64,000 bases of DNA from assembly GCF_000427825.1 (NCBI RefSeq), contig NZ_ATYT01000005.1, positions 186,001 through 250,000 on the forward strand, written 5' to 3'. Below the pieces are notes generated by a model that was given only the letters and a program-made list of their open reading frames with translations, was not told the DNA's origin and did not search any database. This stretch comes from Thermocrispum municipale DSM 44069 (lineage in GTDB: Bacteria; Actinomycetota; Actinomycetes; Mycobacteriales; Pseudonocardiaceae). The position numbers were made by a program, and so were the translations under genes. Positions 8,646 to 22,465 of the stretch are shown here, one piece after another (within the stretch, counting starts at the first letter, position 1; every line of letters starts with the position of its first letter).

Positions 8646-9548
8646 TTGACCGAGGACAACCACCCCACACAGCCGGGCGGGCTGCGTCTGATGGCGGTGC
8701 ACGCGCACCCGGACGACGAATCCAGCAAGGGTGCCGCCACTATGGCGCGCTACGTGGCCGAGGGTCACCAGGTGCGGGTGGTCACCTGCACCGGCGGTGA
8801 AGCGGGCAGCGTGCTGAACCCGAAGATGGATCGGCCCGAGGTGGTGGAGAACATCGCCGCGATTCGTCGGGAAGAGATGGCCAAGGCCGCGTCGATCCTC
8901 GGTGTCAGCCACCGCTGGCTGGGCTTCGTCGACTCCGGCTTGCCGGAGGGCGACCCGCTGCCCCCGTTGCCCGACGGATGCTTCGCGCTGGTCCCGGTCG
9001 AGGAGGCTGCCGAGGCGCTGGTTCGACAGATCCGCGAGTTCAAGCCGCACGTGATCATCACCTACGACGAGAACGGCGGCTACCCGCACCCGGACCACAT
9101 CCGCACCCACGTGGTGTCGATGGAGGCCTGGCATGCCGCACCCGATCCCGACCGGTTCCCGGACGCAGGCGAGCCGTGGCAGCCGCTGAAGCTGTACTAC
9201 TCGCACGGGTTCTCCCGCTCCAAGATCGTGACTTTCCACGAGGCTCTTCTGGCCCGCGGCCAGGAGTCGCCGTACGAGGACTGGCTCAAGCGCTGGGATT
9301 CGAACCGTCCGGACGTGATGGAGCGGGTCACCACGCGAGTGGAGTGCGCCGACTACTTCAAGGTGCGGGACGAGGCACTGAAGGCGCACGCCACACAGAT
9401 CGACCCGGATTCTCGCTGGTTCGCAGTACCGGTCGAGCTGGAGCGTGAGCTCTGGCCGACCGAGGAATACGAGCTGGTGCACTCGCTGGTCGACACCACG
9501 CTGCCGGAGGACGACCTGTTCGCCGGCATTCCGAAGGAGACCGCATGA
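8646..9548 (+). CDS. mca: Mycothiol S-conjugate amidase
   Basis: 300 aa from the TTG at 8646, with GAAGGGG 9 nt upstream; the protein then begins MTEDN and reaches [14 protein letters not shown] as in known Mca proteins. Zinc ligands of the LmbE-like fold are visible: H21 and D24 in AHPDDE, and H151 in PHPDHIRTH. Mca cleaves mycothiol-toxin adducts so that the mercapturic acid can be exported and the glucosamine-inositol part recycled. This marks the host as a mycothiol-producing actinomycete. The stop overlaps the next start (ATGA), so the two are translationally coupled. Confidence 0.95.
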   Translation: MTEDNHPTQPGGLRLMAVHAHPDDESSKGAATMARYVAEGHQVRVVTCTGGEAGSVLNPKMDRPEVVENIAAIRREEMAKAASILGVSHRWLGFVDSGLPEGDPLPPLPDGCFALVPVEEAAEALVRQIREFKPHVIITYDENGGYPHPDHIRTHVVSMEAWHAAPDPDRFPDAGEPWQPLKLYYSHGFSRSKIVTFHEALLARGQESPYEDWLKRWDSNRPDVMERVTTRVECADYFKVRDEALKAHATQIDPDSRWFAVPVELERELWPTEEYELVHSLVDTTLPEDDLFAGIPKETA

Positions 9549-9892
9549 CGTTCCTGCCGCAGCCGGCCGCCGGGGTGACAGCCACGGTGGGCCTGGTGCT
9601 CGCGCAGCAGCCGGGAAGCAACGACACACCAGGCAAGGAGGAGTTCGGCAAGTCCTCCCCGCTCGGCCTGGTCGTGATGCTGCTGTTCCTGGTCGCTGTG
9701 GTGTTGCTCGTGCGGTCGATGACCAAGCACTTGAAGCGGCTTCCGGAAAGCTTCGACGAGCCCGAGCAGCAGGACAAGCAGGACGAAGGTGGTTCGTCCG
9801 AGGCGAGGGGCGAGCACATCGAGGACGAGCACTCGGTGGAGCAGGCTGGGACGGCAGGCCGCGAAGATCCGGGCAGTCCGGGCGCGAAGTGA
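9545..9892 (+). CDS. Small membrane protein coupled to mca
   Basis: 115 aa. A weak signal-like N-terminus is followed by one strong membrane helix (about 40-59) and an acidic, Gln/Glu-rich cytoplasmic tail. It overlaps mca by 4 nt (ATGA). Position and topology match the gene after mca in mycobacteria (Rv1083 position). The last codons and the stop lie inside a 24-bp direct repeat that continues downstream. Confidence 0.8.
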   Translation: MTFLPQPAAGVTATVGLVLAQQPGSNDTPGKEEFGKSSPLGLVVMLLFLVAVVLLVRSMTKHLKRLPESFDEPEQQDKQDEGGSSEARGEHIEDEHSVEQAGTAGREDPGSPGAK

Positions 9893-9924
9893 CCTGCCCG
9901 TCGAGGCGCGAAGTGAGCTGCCCG
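9881..9924 (+). repeat. 24-bp direct repeat spanning a stop codon
   Basis: GGCGCGAAGTGACCTGCCCG at 9881 recurs at 9905 with one change (GAGC for GACC), a period of 24. The first copy contains the last codons and TGA of the upstream gene. The rest of the gap to 10128 is GC-rich with no ORF that I can support. Confidence 0.6.
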
Positions 9925-10128
9925 CCGGCCGGGTGCACTGCGACCGCCCGGTGGTCGGCTGGGGCGCGGCGGTGACCGGGCGGGCGCACAGTAGACAGGG
10001 GACTGTTCGACGCGGGCCTCGGCGCTCGGGGAGGGCACAGCGGGCCTGGCGCGACGACCCGCAGCCGGAGTTCCACCGCAGCGGGGTAGCAGGGCCGAAA
10101 GGCCAGATGAGGACAGGGGAGGGTCAGG

Positions 10129-10608
10129 ATGACCGCGACCTCGGACGCGCCGCGCGAGATCGCATTGACCATCCGAGAGGCGACTGCCGCGGATATCCCG
10201 GCCATCGTGGCGATGCTCGCCGATGACCCGCTGGGCCGGAAACGTGAGTCGCCGGACGACCTGGCGCCGTACCGGGAAGCATTTGCCGCTGTCGAGACGG
10301 ATCCGAACCAGCTATTGGTCGTCGCCGAGCGCGAAGGCGCTGTGGTCGGAACCGTTCAGTTGAGCTTCCTGCCCGGTCTGTCGCGGCGAGGGGCGCTGCG
10401 CGCGCAGATCGAGGCTGTTCGTGTGCGCGGGGATCAGCGTGGCAATCGCGTCGGCGAGCGCCTCATACGGTGGGCGATTGATACCGCCCGAGAACGCGGG
10501 GCCGTGCTGGTGCAGCTGACCTCGGACGCGAGCAGGACCGACGCGCATCGGTTCTACCAGCGGCTGGGCTTCGAACCGACGCACATGGGCTTCAAGCTCA
10601 TTTTCTGA
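10129..10608 (+). CDS. GNAT family N-acetyltransferase
   Basis: 159 aa. Complete GNAT fold, with the acetyl-CoA pyrophosphate loop at [13 protein letters not shown] (about 104-116), the beta4 strand RAQIEAVRV before it, and the C-terminal [20 protein letters not shown] typical of the family. The substrate is unknown. ATG start with AGGGGAGGGTCAGG upstream. Confidence 0.88.
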   Translation: MTATSDAPREIALTIREATAADIPAIVAMLADDPLGRKRESPDDLAPYREAFAAVETDPNQLLVVAEREGAVVGTVQLSFLPGLSRRGALRAQIEAVRVRGDQRGNRVGERLIRWAIDTARERGAVLVQLTSDASRTDAHRFYQRLGFEPTHMGFKLIF

Positions 10609-10617
10609 CCCAGAACT

Positions 10618-10912
10618 GGGCCGCAGGCGCACCGGCCCGGGCGGCGCCGGCATGCGAGCGCACCGGGTGGGTGGCACCGGGCTGCGGGCGTGCCAGTGTG
10701 GGAGATGTCGGGGCGCGGGCGCACCGGCCCTGGGCGGCACGGGCCCGCGAGCCCACCGGCTTGAAGTGGCGTGAGGCTGTGAGTGCGCCGGTCTGGCGTG
10801 GGGCCGCGCCGTCCCCTGGGCACCGGCCCGCGAGTGCCCACCTGGAGGGCGCCGGCCCGCGAGCGCGCCGGCCGGGAAGGCGCTGGGCCGCGAACGCGGT
10901 GGTCTGGGAGGG
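10618..10912 (+). repeat. Degenerate ~30-bp GC repeat array
   Basis: This otherwise gene-free stretch of about 300 bp consists of decayed units resembling GGCACCGGCCCGCGAGCGC plus about 10 nt. The clearest consecutive copies lie at 10817-10910. No protein coding is apparent on either strand. It fills the space between the acetyltransferase stop and the ribosome site of the YyaL gene. Confidence 0.5.
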
Positions 10913-10919
10913 TGGACCT

Positions 10920-12935
<2,016 letters not shown>

Positions 12936-12950
12936 CTGGAGGTCTGGGCG

Positions 12951-13463
12951 CTAAGCCGCGGACTCCTCCCACCGCACCCAGAGCAACCACAGGTTCGCCG
13001 TCTTGGAGTAGAAGGCAGCCTTGTCGGTGACCGGCACGAACTTGCCGTCCTGGAAACAGCGGATCCGGCTGCTCGTTCCGCCGCCGGAGATCCCGCAGTA
13101 GATGTCGCGCGCGGCGAGCGTCTCGTCGACGAACACGCCGGCGGTCACGACCCGATTGGTGCCTGACTGGTAGATGATCAGGTCGCCGACCTTGCCGGTC
13201 CCGTCGTCGGAGTCGTCGACGCGGACGTTCGGGCAGCCCACGTTGTAGTGCGACACGTTGGCGTGCGTACGCGGCACGACCGACGTTCCGGACGGCGACA
13301 GCTGGTCGAAACGAATGACGCACCCGGCCAGTTGCATCGGGTTGTCGATGCTCGGTTTGCGGTAGTAGGCGTCGTCGCCGGCGGTTGCGCTCACGCCCGT
13401 GGCCAGGGCCGCACCGACGACGCCGCCGAACACGGCTGCGGCGAAGCGACGAAGCAGAGACAT
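12951..13463 (-). CDS. Secreted protein of unknown function
   Basis: 170 aa from ATG 13463 with GAGGGGG upstream. A clear signal peptide (MSLLRRFAAAVFGGVVGAA, cut near residue 28) precedes a mature domain with four cysteines (48, 77, 122 and 135 approximately) that could form two disulfides. No family recognised. It is the second gene of a two-gene operon with the gene at 13481-13828 (17 nt gap). Confidence 0.75.
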   Translation of the reverse strand: MSLLRRFAAAVFGGVVGAALATGVSATAGDDAYYRKPSIDNPMQLAGCVIRFDQLSPSGTSVVPRTHANVSHYNVGCPNVRVDDSDDGTGKVGDLIIYQSGTNRVVTAGVFVDETLAARDIYCGISGGGTSSRIRCFQDGKFVPVTDKAAFYSKTANLWLLWVRWEESAA

Positions 13464-13480
13464 CTTCCGTCCCCCTCCGC

Positions 13481-13828
13481 TCACGCCGGACACGCCTGCA
13501 GGTCCAGCCGATACACCTTGATGGCGTGCTGGGCGTGCAGGTAGTCGGTCATGGCTCGGCCGGAGTGCGTGCGCACGCTGATCTCGTGCGCCAGCCGCAG
13601 GCTGTCGGCCGCCTTGTCGAGCAGCTCGCGCACCACCGGGTCCAGTCCGCGCCATTCGATATCGATGGAGGCGACATCGGTGTCGAGCCTGTCCGCCAAC
13701 ACGTGCGGATACCGGGCGCGCATCTCACGGTGTGTCGAGTAGGCCGCTGCGCAGCCCAGTTCCTCGGTGGAGGCCAGCCAGCGGTCGTGCTCGAAACTGA
13801 CGTCGACGCGGACCATCTGCTTCGTCAT
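13481..13828 (-). CDS. Hypothetical cytoplasmic protein
   Basis: 115 aa, ATG start behind GAGGAAAG. Soluble, alpha/beta mix, with two cysteines. The N-terminal VRVDVSFEHDRWLAS reads like a short beta strand plus helix. No domain recognised. It likely leads the operon with the secreted protein downstream. Confidence 0.7.
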   Translation of the reverse strand: MTKQMVRVDVSFEHDRWLASTEELGCAAAYSTHREMRARYPHVLADRLDTDVASIDIEWRGLDPVVRELLDKAADSLRLAHEISVRTHSGRAMTDYLHAQHAIKVYRLDLQACPA

Positions 13829-13982
13829 CGGTCTTTCCTCGTCTGTGCGTGGTGATCGTTCACGCCCCTGGACCGATGTGCTCCGCGTTTGGTTGGGGAT
13901 GGCGTTCCGCTTGGGGGGATGACGGGTTCCGCTACTGGTGAACGAGGGTCGCAGCCTTCCGAGAACGGCGTAACTTTGGTAC

Positions 13983-13999
13983 TACTGTAATGCTGTAAT
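13983..13999 (+). promoter_or_regulatory. CTGTAAT direct repeat near a start codon
   Basis: CTGTAAT occurs twice (13984-13990 and 13993-13999), 9 bp apart, just before the AGGAG ribosome site of the gene at 14011. It may be a repressor half-site pair or part of a -10 region. AT-rich patches like this are rare in the window. Confidence 0.35.
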
Positions 14000-14010
14000 C
14001 AGGAGTTGCG

Positions 14011-14598
14011 ATGTATCGGCACTTCATAGGAGAGCGGTTCATGGGGCACGGGTGGAAAGGCGCGCGCGGCCGGGGTCAGCAGGCGGAAGCTCCGTCGGCC
14101 GACGACGCGGCGGCCTGGTTCGCCGGGCGGCTGCCGGACGACTGGTTCACCGGCCCGCCGGAGGTCAGCGTGGACCGCGAGGAAATCATCGTGATCGGGG
14201 AGCTGCCCGCACTGCAGGACGAGTTCACCGACGACGCCGAGCGGGCGGCCGTGGTGGCCGGGCGGATCGCCCGGTTCCGGGAGCAGACGCGCGAGACCCG
14301 CATGCAGATCGCCCGCCAAGCGGAACACCGCTATCAGCGCAAAGTCGCATGGGGTGTCCGGCTGGGTGACGCCCAAGAGGTTTTCACGACGCTGTCCGTC
14401 CCGGTCATGACGCGACTGCGCCAGCCGGAGCGGAAGGTGCTCGACACGCTGGTCGACGCGGGCGTTGCCCGCTCGCGGTCCGAAGCGTTGGCGTGGTGCG
14501 TACGGCTGGTCGGCGAGCATGCCGAGGAGTGGCTGGCCGAGCTTCGCGAGGCGATGCAGGCGGTCGACGACCTACGCTCGCGCGGCCCGCAGCTCTAG
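14011..14598 (+). CDS. Conserved hypothetical protein with ribbon-helix-helix-like C-terminus
   Basis: 195 aa. The central part is charged and helical (REQTRETRMQIARQAEHRYQ, about 90-109). The C-terminal VLDTLVDAGVARSRSEALAW (about 150-169) reads like a CopG-type helix-turn-helix pair. Two starts both have AGGAG: ATG 14011 (5 nt away) and ATG 14041 (8 nt away, giving MGHGWKGARGRG). I keep the first, but the second is equally possible. Function unknown. Confidence 0.78.
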   Translation: MYRHFIGERFMGHGWKGARGRGQQAEAPSADDAAAWFAGRLPDDWFTGPPEVSVDREEIIVIGELPALQDEFTDDAERAAVVAGRIARFREQTRETRMQIARQAEHRYQRKVAWGVRLGDAQEVFTTLSVPVMTRLRQPERKVLDTLVDAGVARSRSEALAWCVRLVGEHAEEWLAELREAMQAVDDLRSRGPQL

Positions 14599-14621
14599 CT
14601 GCCACCCGCGACGGGGAGCCA

Positions 14622-14808
14622 TCGGCGCTCGGAACCGCTCCGATCGCTGGGGTGATCGCAGTGCGAACCACTAGTGCTCGGGGTCGCTCCGGCCGACTGG
14701 GGCGACCGTGGCGCGAGCCGCCGGCGTTCGGGTTGTTCCAGCCAATTCGGGCGATCGGGGCGGGAATCACCGGCGCTCGGGCCGCTCCGGCGGGTTCGAG
14801 CCATCCAC
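14622..14808 (+). repeat. 50-bp tandem repeat, about 3.7 copies
   Basis: Units start at 14622, 14672, 14722 and 14771, each opening with a form of CGGCGCTCGG and containing CCGCTCCGG, GGGCGATCG and GCGCGAGCC-like blocks. The array fills the gap between two convergent genes. No coding sense is apparent. Confidence 0.65.
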
Positions 14809-14836
14809 GGCCGCGTCGCCCGTAGCCCGCCGCTTC

Positions 14837-15541
14837 TCACGAGTACACGCAGAACCAGATCGCGATCATGTGACACAACGCCGCAGCGGTGACGAACGCG
14901 TGGAACATTTCGTGGTAGCCGAACACCTTCGGCCACAACCGCGGCTTCTTCAGCGCGTACATCACCGCTCCGGCGGTGTACAGCACACCGCCGGCCAGCA
15001 GCAGCGTCAGCGCGGCGACGCCCACGGTCTCGGCCAGCTCGGGCAGCACGAAGATCGCCACCCAGCCGACCAGGTTGTAGGCCAGCACGCCGAGCCACCG
15101 GGGCGCATCCGGCCAGAACAGCTTGAGAATCACGCCGCCGAGCGCGCCGGTCCACACCACGGCGAGGACGATCCATCCGGTCGGCTGCGGCATCGCCAGC
15201 AATGTGAACGGCGTGTACGTCCCCGCGATGAACAAGAAGATCATCGAGTGGTCGAGCCGCTTCATCCACATGTAGACGCGGTAGCTCGTCCAGATGCGCC
15301 GGTGGTACAGCGCGCTGACGCCGAACATGCCGAGCACGGTGAGGACATATACCGAGCACGTCAATGCGACGAAACCGGACACCTGGACGGCCGACATCAC
15401 GATGAGCGCGGTCCCGACCGCCAACGTGGCCAGGAAAGACCAGTAGTGGATGTGTCCGCGCAGGCGCGGCCGCTGGGCGGCGAGCTGCACGTGACGAGGC
15501 AGCTCGTCGGAGTCGTCGGTGCGCGAAGAGGTAACGCTCAC
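14837..15541 (-). CDS. Hemolysin III family (PAQR-like) membrane protein
   Basis: 234 aa from GTG 15541 with AGGAAGG 7 nt upstream. Seven membrane helices, with the family signatures FGVSALYHR, RLDHSMIFLFIAGTYTPF and, near the C-terminus, FGYHEMFHAFVTAAALCHMIA. The conserved His residues form a metal site as in PAQR proteins. Mycobacterium has the same gene at this point (Rv1085c position), beside the Z-isoprenyl synthase. The biological role is uncertain; the haemolysin name is historical. Confidence 0.93.
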   Translation of the reverse strand: MSVTSSRTDDSDELPRHVQLAAQRPRLRGHIHYWSFLATLAVGTALIVMSAVQVSGFVALTCSVYVLTVLGMFGVSALYHRRIWTSYRVYMWMKRLDHSMIFLFIAGTYTPFTLLAMPQPTGWIVLAVVWTGALGGVILKLFWPDAPRWLGVLAYNLVGWVAIFVLPELAETVGVAALTLLLAGGVLYTAGAVMYALKKPRLWPKVFGYHEMFHAFVTAAALCHMIAIWFCVYS

Positions 15542-15686
15542 GCGGCGGCCTTCCTGGTACAACTGTCGGGAATTCCAGGTTACGGCACCGTAGGTTCGCC
15601 TGGCACGTCTCGCGCGTCCGCAACCACCCGCGTGGACTAGCCCGCGCCGAGGGCGGACGCGGACACGTGTCGGATCGCAACAGCAG

Positions 15687-15692
15687 TAAAGT
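15687..15692 (+). promoter_or_regulatory. -10 box TAAAGT of a leaderless promoter
   Basis: TAAAGT ends 8 nt before the GTG at 15701. No ribosome site is present in the C-run in between. Confidence 0.45.
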
Positions 15693-15700
15693 TCCCCCCT

Positions 15701-16477
15701 GTGAGTCTGCGGTCATGGGCATCGAAGATCGTCTACGGGCTGTACGAGAAGCGGCTGATCCAACAGACCGCCGGCCGACGGCCCCGGCACGTGGCGATCA
15801 TTCTCGACGGCAACCGCCGGTGGGCCCGGGAAGCAGGCTTCACCAACGTCAGCGACGGCCACCGGGTCGGTGCCCGCAAGATCGCCGACTTCCTCGGCTG
15901 GTGCCATGAGGCGAACATCGAATACGTCACGCTCTGGCTGCTGTCCACCGACAACCTGAAGCGGGATCCGGAGGAGCTCGCGCTGCTGTCGGAGATCATC
16001 GCCGACGTGGTCGACGACCTCGCTGAGCCGCAGCACCCGTGGACGCTGCGCATCGTCGGTGCGCTCGAGGTGCTGCCGGAGGAATTCGCCGAGCGGCTCA
16101 CCGCGGCGGCCGACCGCACCCAGAATCGCGGCGGCATGGTGGTCAACGTCGCGGTCGGTTACGGCGGACGGCAGGAGATCGCCGACGCGGTGCGCAAGAT
16201 GCTGCTGCAGCACGCCAGCGAGGGCACCACGATCACCGAACTGGCCAAGATGCTCGACGTCGACCACATCTCCGAGCACCTGTACACCTCGGGCCAGCCG
16301 GACCCGGACCTGATCATCCGCACCTCGGGCGAACAACGCCTGTCCGGGTTCCTGTTGTGGCAGTCCGCCCATTCGGAGTTCTGGTTCACCGAGACGTACT
16401 GGCCGGCCTTCCGCCGCGTCGACTTCCTGCGTGCGCTGCGTGAGTTCTCGTGGCGTCAGCGGCGTTTCGGTACGTAA
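15701..16477 (+). CDS. Z-isoprenyl diphosphate synthase (UppS family)
   Basis: 258 aa. The catalytic Asp is D36 in AIILDGNRRWA. The substrate-binding RTSGEQRLSGFLLWQ and HSEFWFTETYWP blocks are near the C-terminus. The enzyme adds isopentenyl diphosphate in cis. By synteny it corresponds to mycobacterial Rv1086, a short-chain Z,E-farnesyl diphosphate synthase feeding decaprenyl phosphate for the cell wall. A second, long-chain uppS is expected elsewhere. A leaderless start is likely. Confidence 0.93.
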   Translation: MSLRSWASKIVYGLYEKRLIQQTAGRRPRHVAIILDGNRRWAREAGFTNVSDGHRVGARKIADFLGWCHEANIEYVTLWLLSTDNLKRDPEELALLSEIIADVVDDLAEPQHPWTLRIVGALEVLPEEFAERLTAAADRTQNRGGMVVNVAVGYGGRQEIADAVRKMLLQHASEGTTITELAKMLDVDHISEHLYTSGQPDPDLIIRTSGEQRLSGFLLWQSAHSEFWFTETYWPAFRRVDFLRALREFSWRQRRFGT

Positions 16478-16610
16478 GATCGACACCTTCCGTGTAGTGG
16501 AGTTTGACGGAAAGTAACGTCAGTTCTTGGTGAATCACCTGTGTGGCAGCCTGCGCGCTGTCGGTGATGCGCGGTAGCTTGCCAGTGACGGCCCGGACGA
16601 AGACACGGGT

Positions 16611-16701
16611 CGTCCCGGGAGGCCCTGGGACGTGATCACAGTCAGCGGAGCGTTGCGAACGCTCAGAAGACTCACGCGGGGGCCGGCACCCGGCCCTCGT
16701 G
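16611..16701 (+). other. Three-hairpin structured leader of the PhoH gene
   Basis: Three consecutive perfect or near-perfect stems lie in the 327-bp gap before the PhoH start: 16611-16632 (9 bp, one G-T, tetraloop), 16648-16664 (GAGCGTT/AACGCTC, triloop GCG) and 16675-16701 (12 bp, two G-T, triloop CAC). The upstream part of the gap (16478-16610) contains the weak inverted pair TTCCGT/ACGGAA. No PhoAT-like antitoxin ORF is evident. The structure could be a regulatory RNA leader; I do not recognise a known riboswitch class. Confidence 0.5.
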
Positions 16702-16804
16702 CTGACGCCGCCTGAGGAATCGGGCGGCGGGTGGCCACCGACGGCGGGGTGCCCGGCCAACGCGCGAGATGGGGCGCGGGTGCCGCGCCCTCGAGGGAGA
16801 TGCC

Positions 16805-18214
16805 GTGACTGTGCAGCGTTCGTCCCGCAAGGCCGCGACGGAGGTTCCCCTATCCCGCTCGATGACCGGCCAGGCCGGGCGTACCGCGGAATCCGCGCCC
16901 CCAACATCAGCGCAAGAGACATTCGTGCTGGACACCTCTGTTCTGTTGTCCGACCCCTGGGCACTCACCCGGTTCGCCGAACACGCGGTGGTGCTGCCCC
17001 TGGTGGTGATCAGCGAACTGGAGGGCAAACGGCACCACCCCGAGCTCGGGTGGTTCGCGCGCGAAGCATTGCGTCTGCTGGACGACCTGCGCAGGCAGCA
17101 CGGCAGGCTGGACGCCCCGGTGCCGATCGGGGACGAAGGCGGCACGGTGCAGGTGGAGTTGAACCACTCCGATCCCGGTGTCCTGCCGTCGGGATTCCGA
17201 ACCGACAGCAATGATCACCGCATCCTGGCGTGCGCGCTGAACCTCAGCGCGGAGCGGGAAAAGGTCACGCTGGTGACCAAGGACATCCCGCTTCGGGTCA
17301 AGGCAGGCGCGGTCGGCCTGTGCGCCGACGAATACCGGGCGCACGACGTCGTGCCCTCGGGTTGGACCGGCATGTACGACGTGGAGGTCCCGCAGGAAGC
17401 GCTGGACGAGCTGTTCAAGCACAACACGGTCGACCTGACCGACTTCGGGCTGACCGACCTGGGTGAGCTGCCTTGCCACACCGGCATGCGTCTGCTGGCC
17501 GGGTCCTCGTCCGCGCTCGGCCGGATCACCGAGGACAAACAGGTTCAGCTGGTTCGGGGTGACCGGGAGGCGTTCGGCCTGCACGGTCGTTCCGCGGAGC
17601 AGCGGATCGCGTTGGACCTGCTGCTGGACCCGGACGTCGGCATCGTCTCGCTCGGCGGCCGGGCCGGCACCGGGAAGTCGGCGTTGGCGCTGTGCGCCGG
17701 CCTGGAAGCCGTGATGGAACGGCGCAGGCACCGCAAGGTGGTCGTGTTCCGTCCGGTCTACGCCGTCGGCGGCCAGGACCTCGGCTATCTGCCCGGCAGC
17801 GAGAACGAAAAGATGCAGCCGTGGGCGCAAGCGGTGTTCGACACGCTCGGCGCGTTGGTCTCCCAGGACGTGCTGGACGAGGTCATGGACCGGGAAATGC
17901 TCGAGGTCCTGCCGTTGACGCACATTCGCGGGCGTTCGCTGCACGACTCGTTCGTCATCGTCGACGAGGCGCAGTCGCTGGAGCGCAACGTGCTGCTGAC
18001 CGTCTTGTCACGGCTGGGTACGGGCTCTCGTGTGGTGCTCACGCATGACGTCGCGCAGCGGGACAACCTGCGGGTCGGCCGCTACGACGGGGTCTCCGCG
18101 GTCATCGAGAAGCTCAAAGGGCATCCGCTCTTCGCTCACATCACGCTGACCCGCTCGGAGCGCTCACCGATCGCCGCGCTGGTGACCGAGATGCTGGAGG
18201 ACCACGGCCACTAG
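16805..18214 (+). CDS. phoH2: PIN domain-PhoH ATPase/RNA helicase (PhoH2 type)
   Basis: 469 aa from GTG 16805 with GGGAG upstream. The N-terminal PIN nuclease domain (about 38-180) has D43 in [12 protein letters not shown] and the later acidic cluster [14 protein letters not shown]. The PhoH ATPase domain (about 260-469) has the Walker A GRAGTGKS near 285-292 and the Walker [12 protein letters not shown]. PhoH2 proteins unwind and cleave RNA. In mycobacteria a small PhoAT partner precedes the gene; none is recognised here. A long hairpin follows the stop. Confidence 0.94.
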   Translation: MTVQRSSRKAATEVPLSRSMTGQAGRTAESAPPTSAQETFVLDTSVLLSDPWALTRFAEHAVVLPLVVISELEGKRHHPELGWFAREALRLLDDLRRQHGRLDAPVPIGDEGGTVQVELNHSDPGVLPSGFRTDSNDHRILACALNLSAEREKVTLVTKDIPLRVKAGAVGLCADEYRAHDVVPSGWTGMYDVEVPQEALDELFKHNTVDLTDFGLTDLGELPCHTGMRLLAGSSSALGRITEDKQVQLVRGDREAFGLHGRSAEQRIALDLLLDPDVGIVSLGGRAGTGKSALALCAGLEAVMERRRHRKVVVFRPVYAVGGQDLGYLPGSENEKMQPWAQAVFDTLGALVSQDVLDEVMDREMLEVLPLTHIRGRSLHDSFVIVDEAQSLERNVLLTVLSRLGTGSRVVLTHDVAQRDNLRVGRYDGVSAVIEKLKGHPLFAHITLTRSERSPIAALVTEMLEDHGH

Positions 18215-18219
18215 TCGCA

Positions 18220-18260
18220 CGGATGCCGTCGCGCACCTGCCCGGTGCGCGACGGCATCCG
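18220..18260 (+). terminator. 18-bp perfect hairpin terminator after phoH2
   Basis: Arms 18220-18237 and 18243-18260 are perfectly complementary (CGGATGCCGTCGCGCACC and its complement) with a 5-nt loop. No U-run. The right arm begins GGTGCGCGACGGC, which resembles the opening of each 39-bp repeat downstream. Confidence 0.85.
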
Positions 18261-18291
18261 TCGGTCCGGTGAGCCGTGACGTCACCAGCCC

Positions 18292-18500
18292 GGTGCGTGA
18301 CGGCCCGCTGTGCCGTGAAGCCGCCGGCCCGGCGCCCGACGGCTCGGTGTGCCGCGGAGCCGCCGACCTGGTGCGTGACGGCCCGCTGTGCCGTAAGCCG
18401 CCGGCCCGGCGCGCGACGGCTCGGTGTGCCGTGAAGCCGCCGGCCTGGTGCGTGCCCGCCCGCTGCGCCGTGAAGCCACCGGCCGGGTGCGCGGCGGCGC
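18292..18500 (+). repeat. 39-bp tandem repeat, about 5.3 copies
   Basis: Units start at 18292, 18331, 18370, 18408, 18447 and 18486, of the form GGTGCGTGACGGCCCGCTGT followed by a GCCGTGAAGCCGCCGGCC block. The array fills the gap between the convergent phoH2 and guaB1 genes. The unit is 13 codons long, so an antisense frame stays open across it, but I see no gene there. Confidence 0.7.
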
Positions 18501-18501
18501 C

Positions 18502-21470
<2,969 letters not shown>

Positions 21471-21490
21471 GGCTCCATCATGCCGCCCGA

Positions 21491-22384
21491 CTACGACAAA
21501 CTCACTGGTTGCGGACGCACAGCGCGCGTGCGGTCGCCGATGTGCACGGCCGAGACGCAAGCCAGGCACAGCAGCGTGCCGGCGATGCCCTGCCCGTCGA
21601 CCGAGTCCCCGAACAGCACCAGCGCAAGCAGCATGGTCGTCGGCGGGGTGAGGTACAGCAGGCTGGACGCGCGGGCCAGCGACATGCGCCGGACGGCCAG
21701 CCAGTAGAAGCCGTACCCGCCGAGGTGGGACACCACCACGGTCAAGGCGACGGCTGCCCAGAACGAACTGCTCGCCGGTGGCGCAGCCGTCCCCGTCGCC
21801 ACGGCGAGCACGGAGAACAGCACCAGGCTGATCAGGCATTGCACGGCCATGGCATCCGGCAGCGGAGTCGTCCGCTTGCTCGCGCGTTCCAGCAGGGTGG
21901 CCGCCACCAGCGCCAGCATCGCCACCACCGGAAGGGCGTAGGCAGGCCACGGTGCGCCGCTGCCGTGCTCGCCGGCCACCACCAGGGCGACTCCGGCCAG
22001 CCCGCCCGCCAAGCCGAACCACTGCAACGCCAATGTCCGCTCGCCGAGGAGCGGGCCGCCGGCGAGCGCGGCGACCAGTGGTTGCAGGGACGCCACCAGT
22101 GCGGAAGTGCCCGGCGAGACCCCGAGCTCGACCGACCACACCACGGCGAACAGGAACACCGCCTGCGACAGGGCGCCGATCAGCGCATTCCACCCGAGCT
22201 CGCGTGCGTTCAGCCTGCGCCGGCCGGCGATCAGCCACCATGCGGCGGCGACCGCGGTGACCACCAGGAACCGCCACAACAGCAGCGTGTGGGACGAAGC
22301 GTCCTGGGTGCCGAGCTCCGCGCCGATGAACCCGGAACTCCAGGCGAGCACGAACCCCGTCGCGATCAGCGTGTTCGTGCTCAT
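21491..22384 (-). CDS. EamA/DMT family exporter
   Basis: 297 aa, ATG behind GGAGG. About ten membrane helices in two EamA halves (FVLAWSSGFIGAELG at the start; a second repeat from about residue 150). It is a drug/metabolite-type transporter of unknown substrate. The gene is divergent from a TetR regulator, with two matching palindromes in the 81 bp between them, so it is almost certainly that regulator's target. It overlaps no neighbour; the ligase follows 20 nt downstream. Confidence 0.9.
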   Translation of the reverse strand: MSTNTLIATGFVLAWSSGFIGAELGTQDASSHTLLLWRFLVVTAVAAAWWLIAGRRRLNARELGWNALIGALSQAVFLFAVVWSVELGVSPGTSALVASLQPLVAALAGGPLLGERTLALQWFGLAGGLAGVALVVAGEHGSGAPWPAYALPVVAMLALVAATLLERASKRTTPLPDAMAVQCLISLVLFSVLAVATGTAAPPASSSFWAAVALTVVVSHLGGYGFYWLAVRRMSLARASSLLYLTPPTTMLLALVLFGDSVDGQGIAGTLLCLACVSAVHIGDRTRAVRPQPVSLS

Positions 22385-22397
22385 ACCGCCTCCAAGG

Positions 22398-22441
22398 TAT
22401 ACCGATCGGTTTACCTCGATGATAACCATACCGGTCGGTAT
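22398..22441. promoter_or_regulatory. Two TetR-type palindromic operators
   Basis: ATACCGATCGGTTTA (22399-22413) and ATACCGGTCGGTATA (22428-22442) share the palindrome ATACCGRTCGGTWTA. They lie between the divergent EamA exporter and TetR genes, about 29 bp centre to centre. They are positioned to shut both promoters. Confidence 0.75.
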
Positions 22442-22465
22442 ACTCAGTGCGGTGAGGTGATTCGG

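Noticed and set aside
16611-16701. c-di-AMP (ydaO-type) riboswitch before phoH2
   Set aside because: The conserved internal sequences of that class could not be found; only simple stems are visible.
16478-16804. PhoAT antitoxin gene upstream of phoH2
   Set aside because: The only plus-strand frames in the gap are short or run deep into phoH2 in another frame with Arg/Pro/Gly shadow composition; no ribosome site or family feature was seen.
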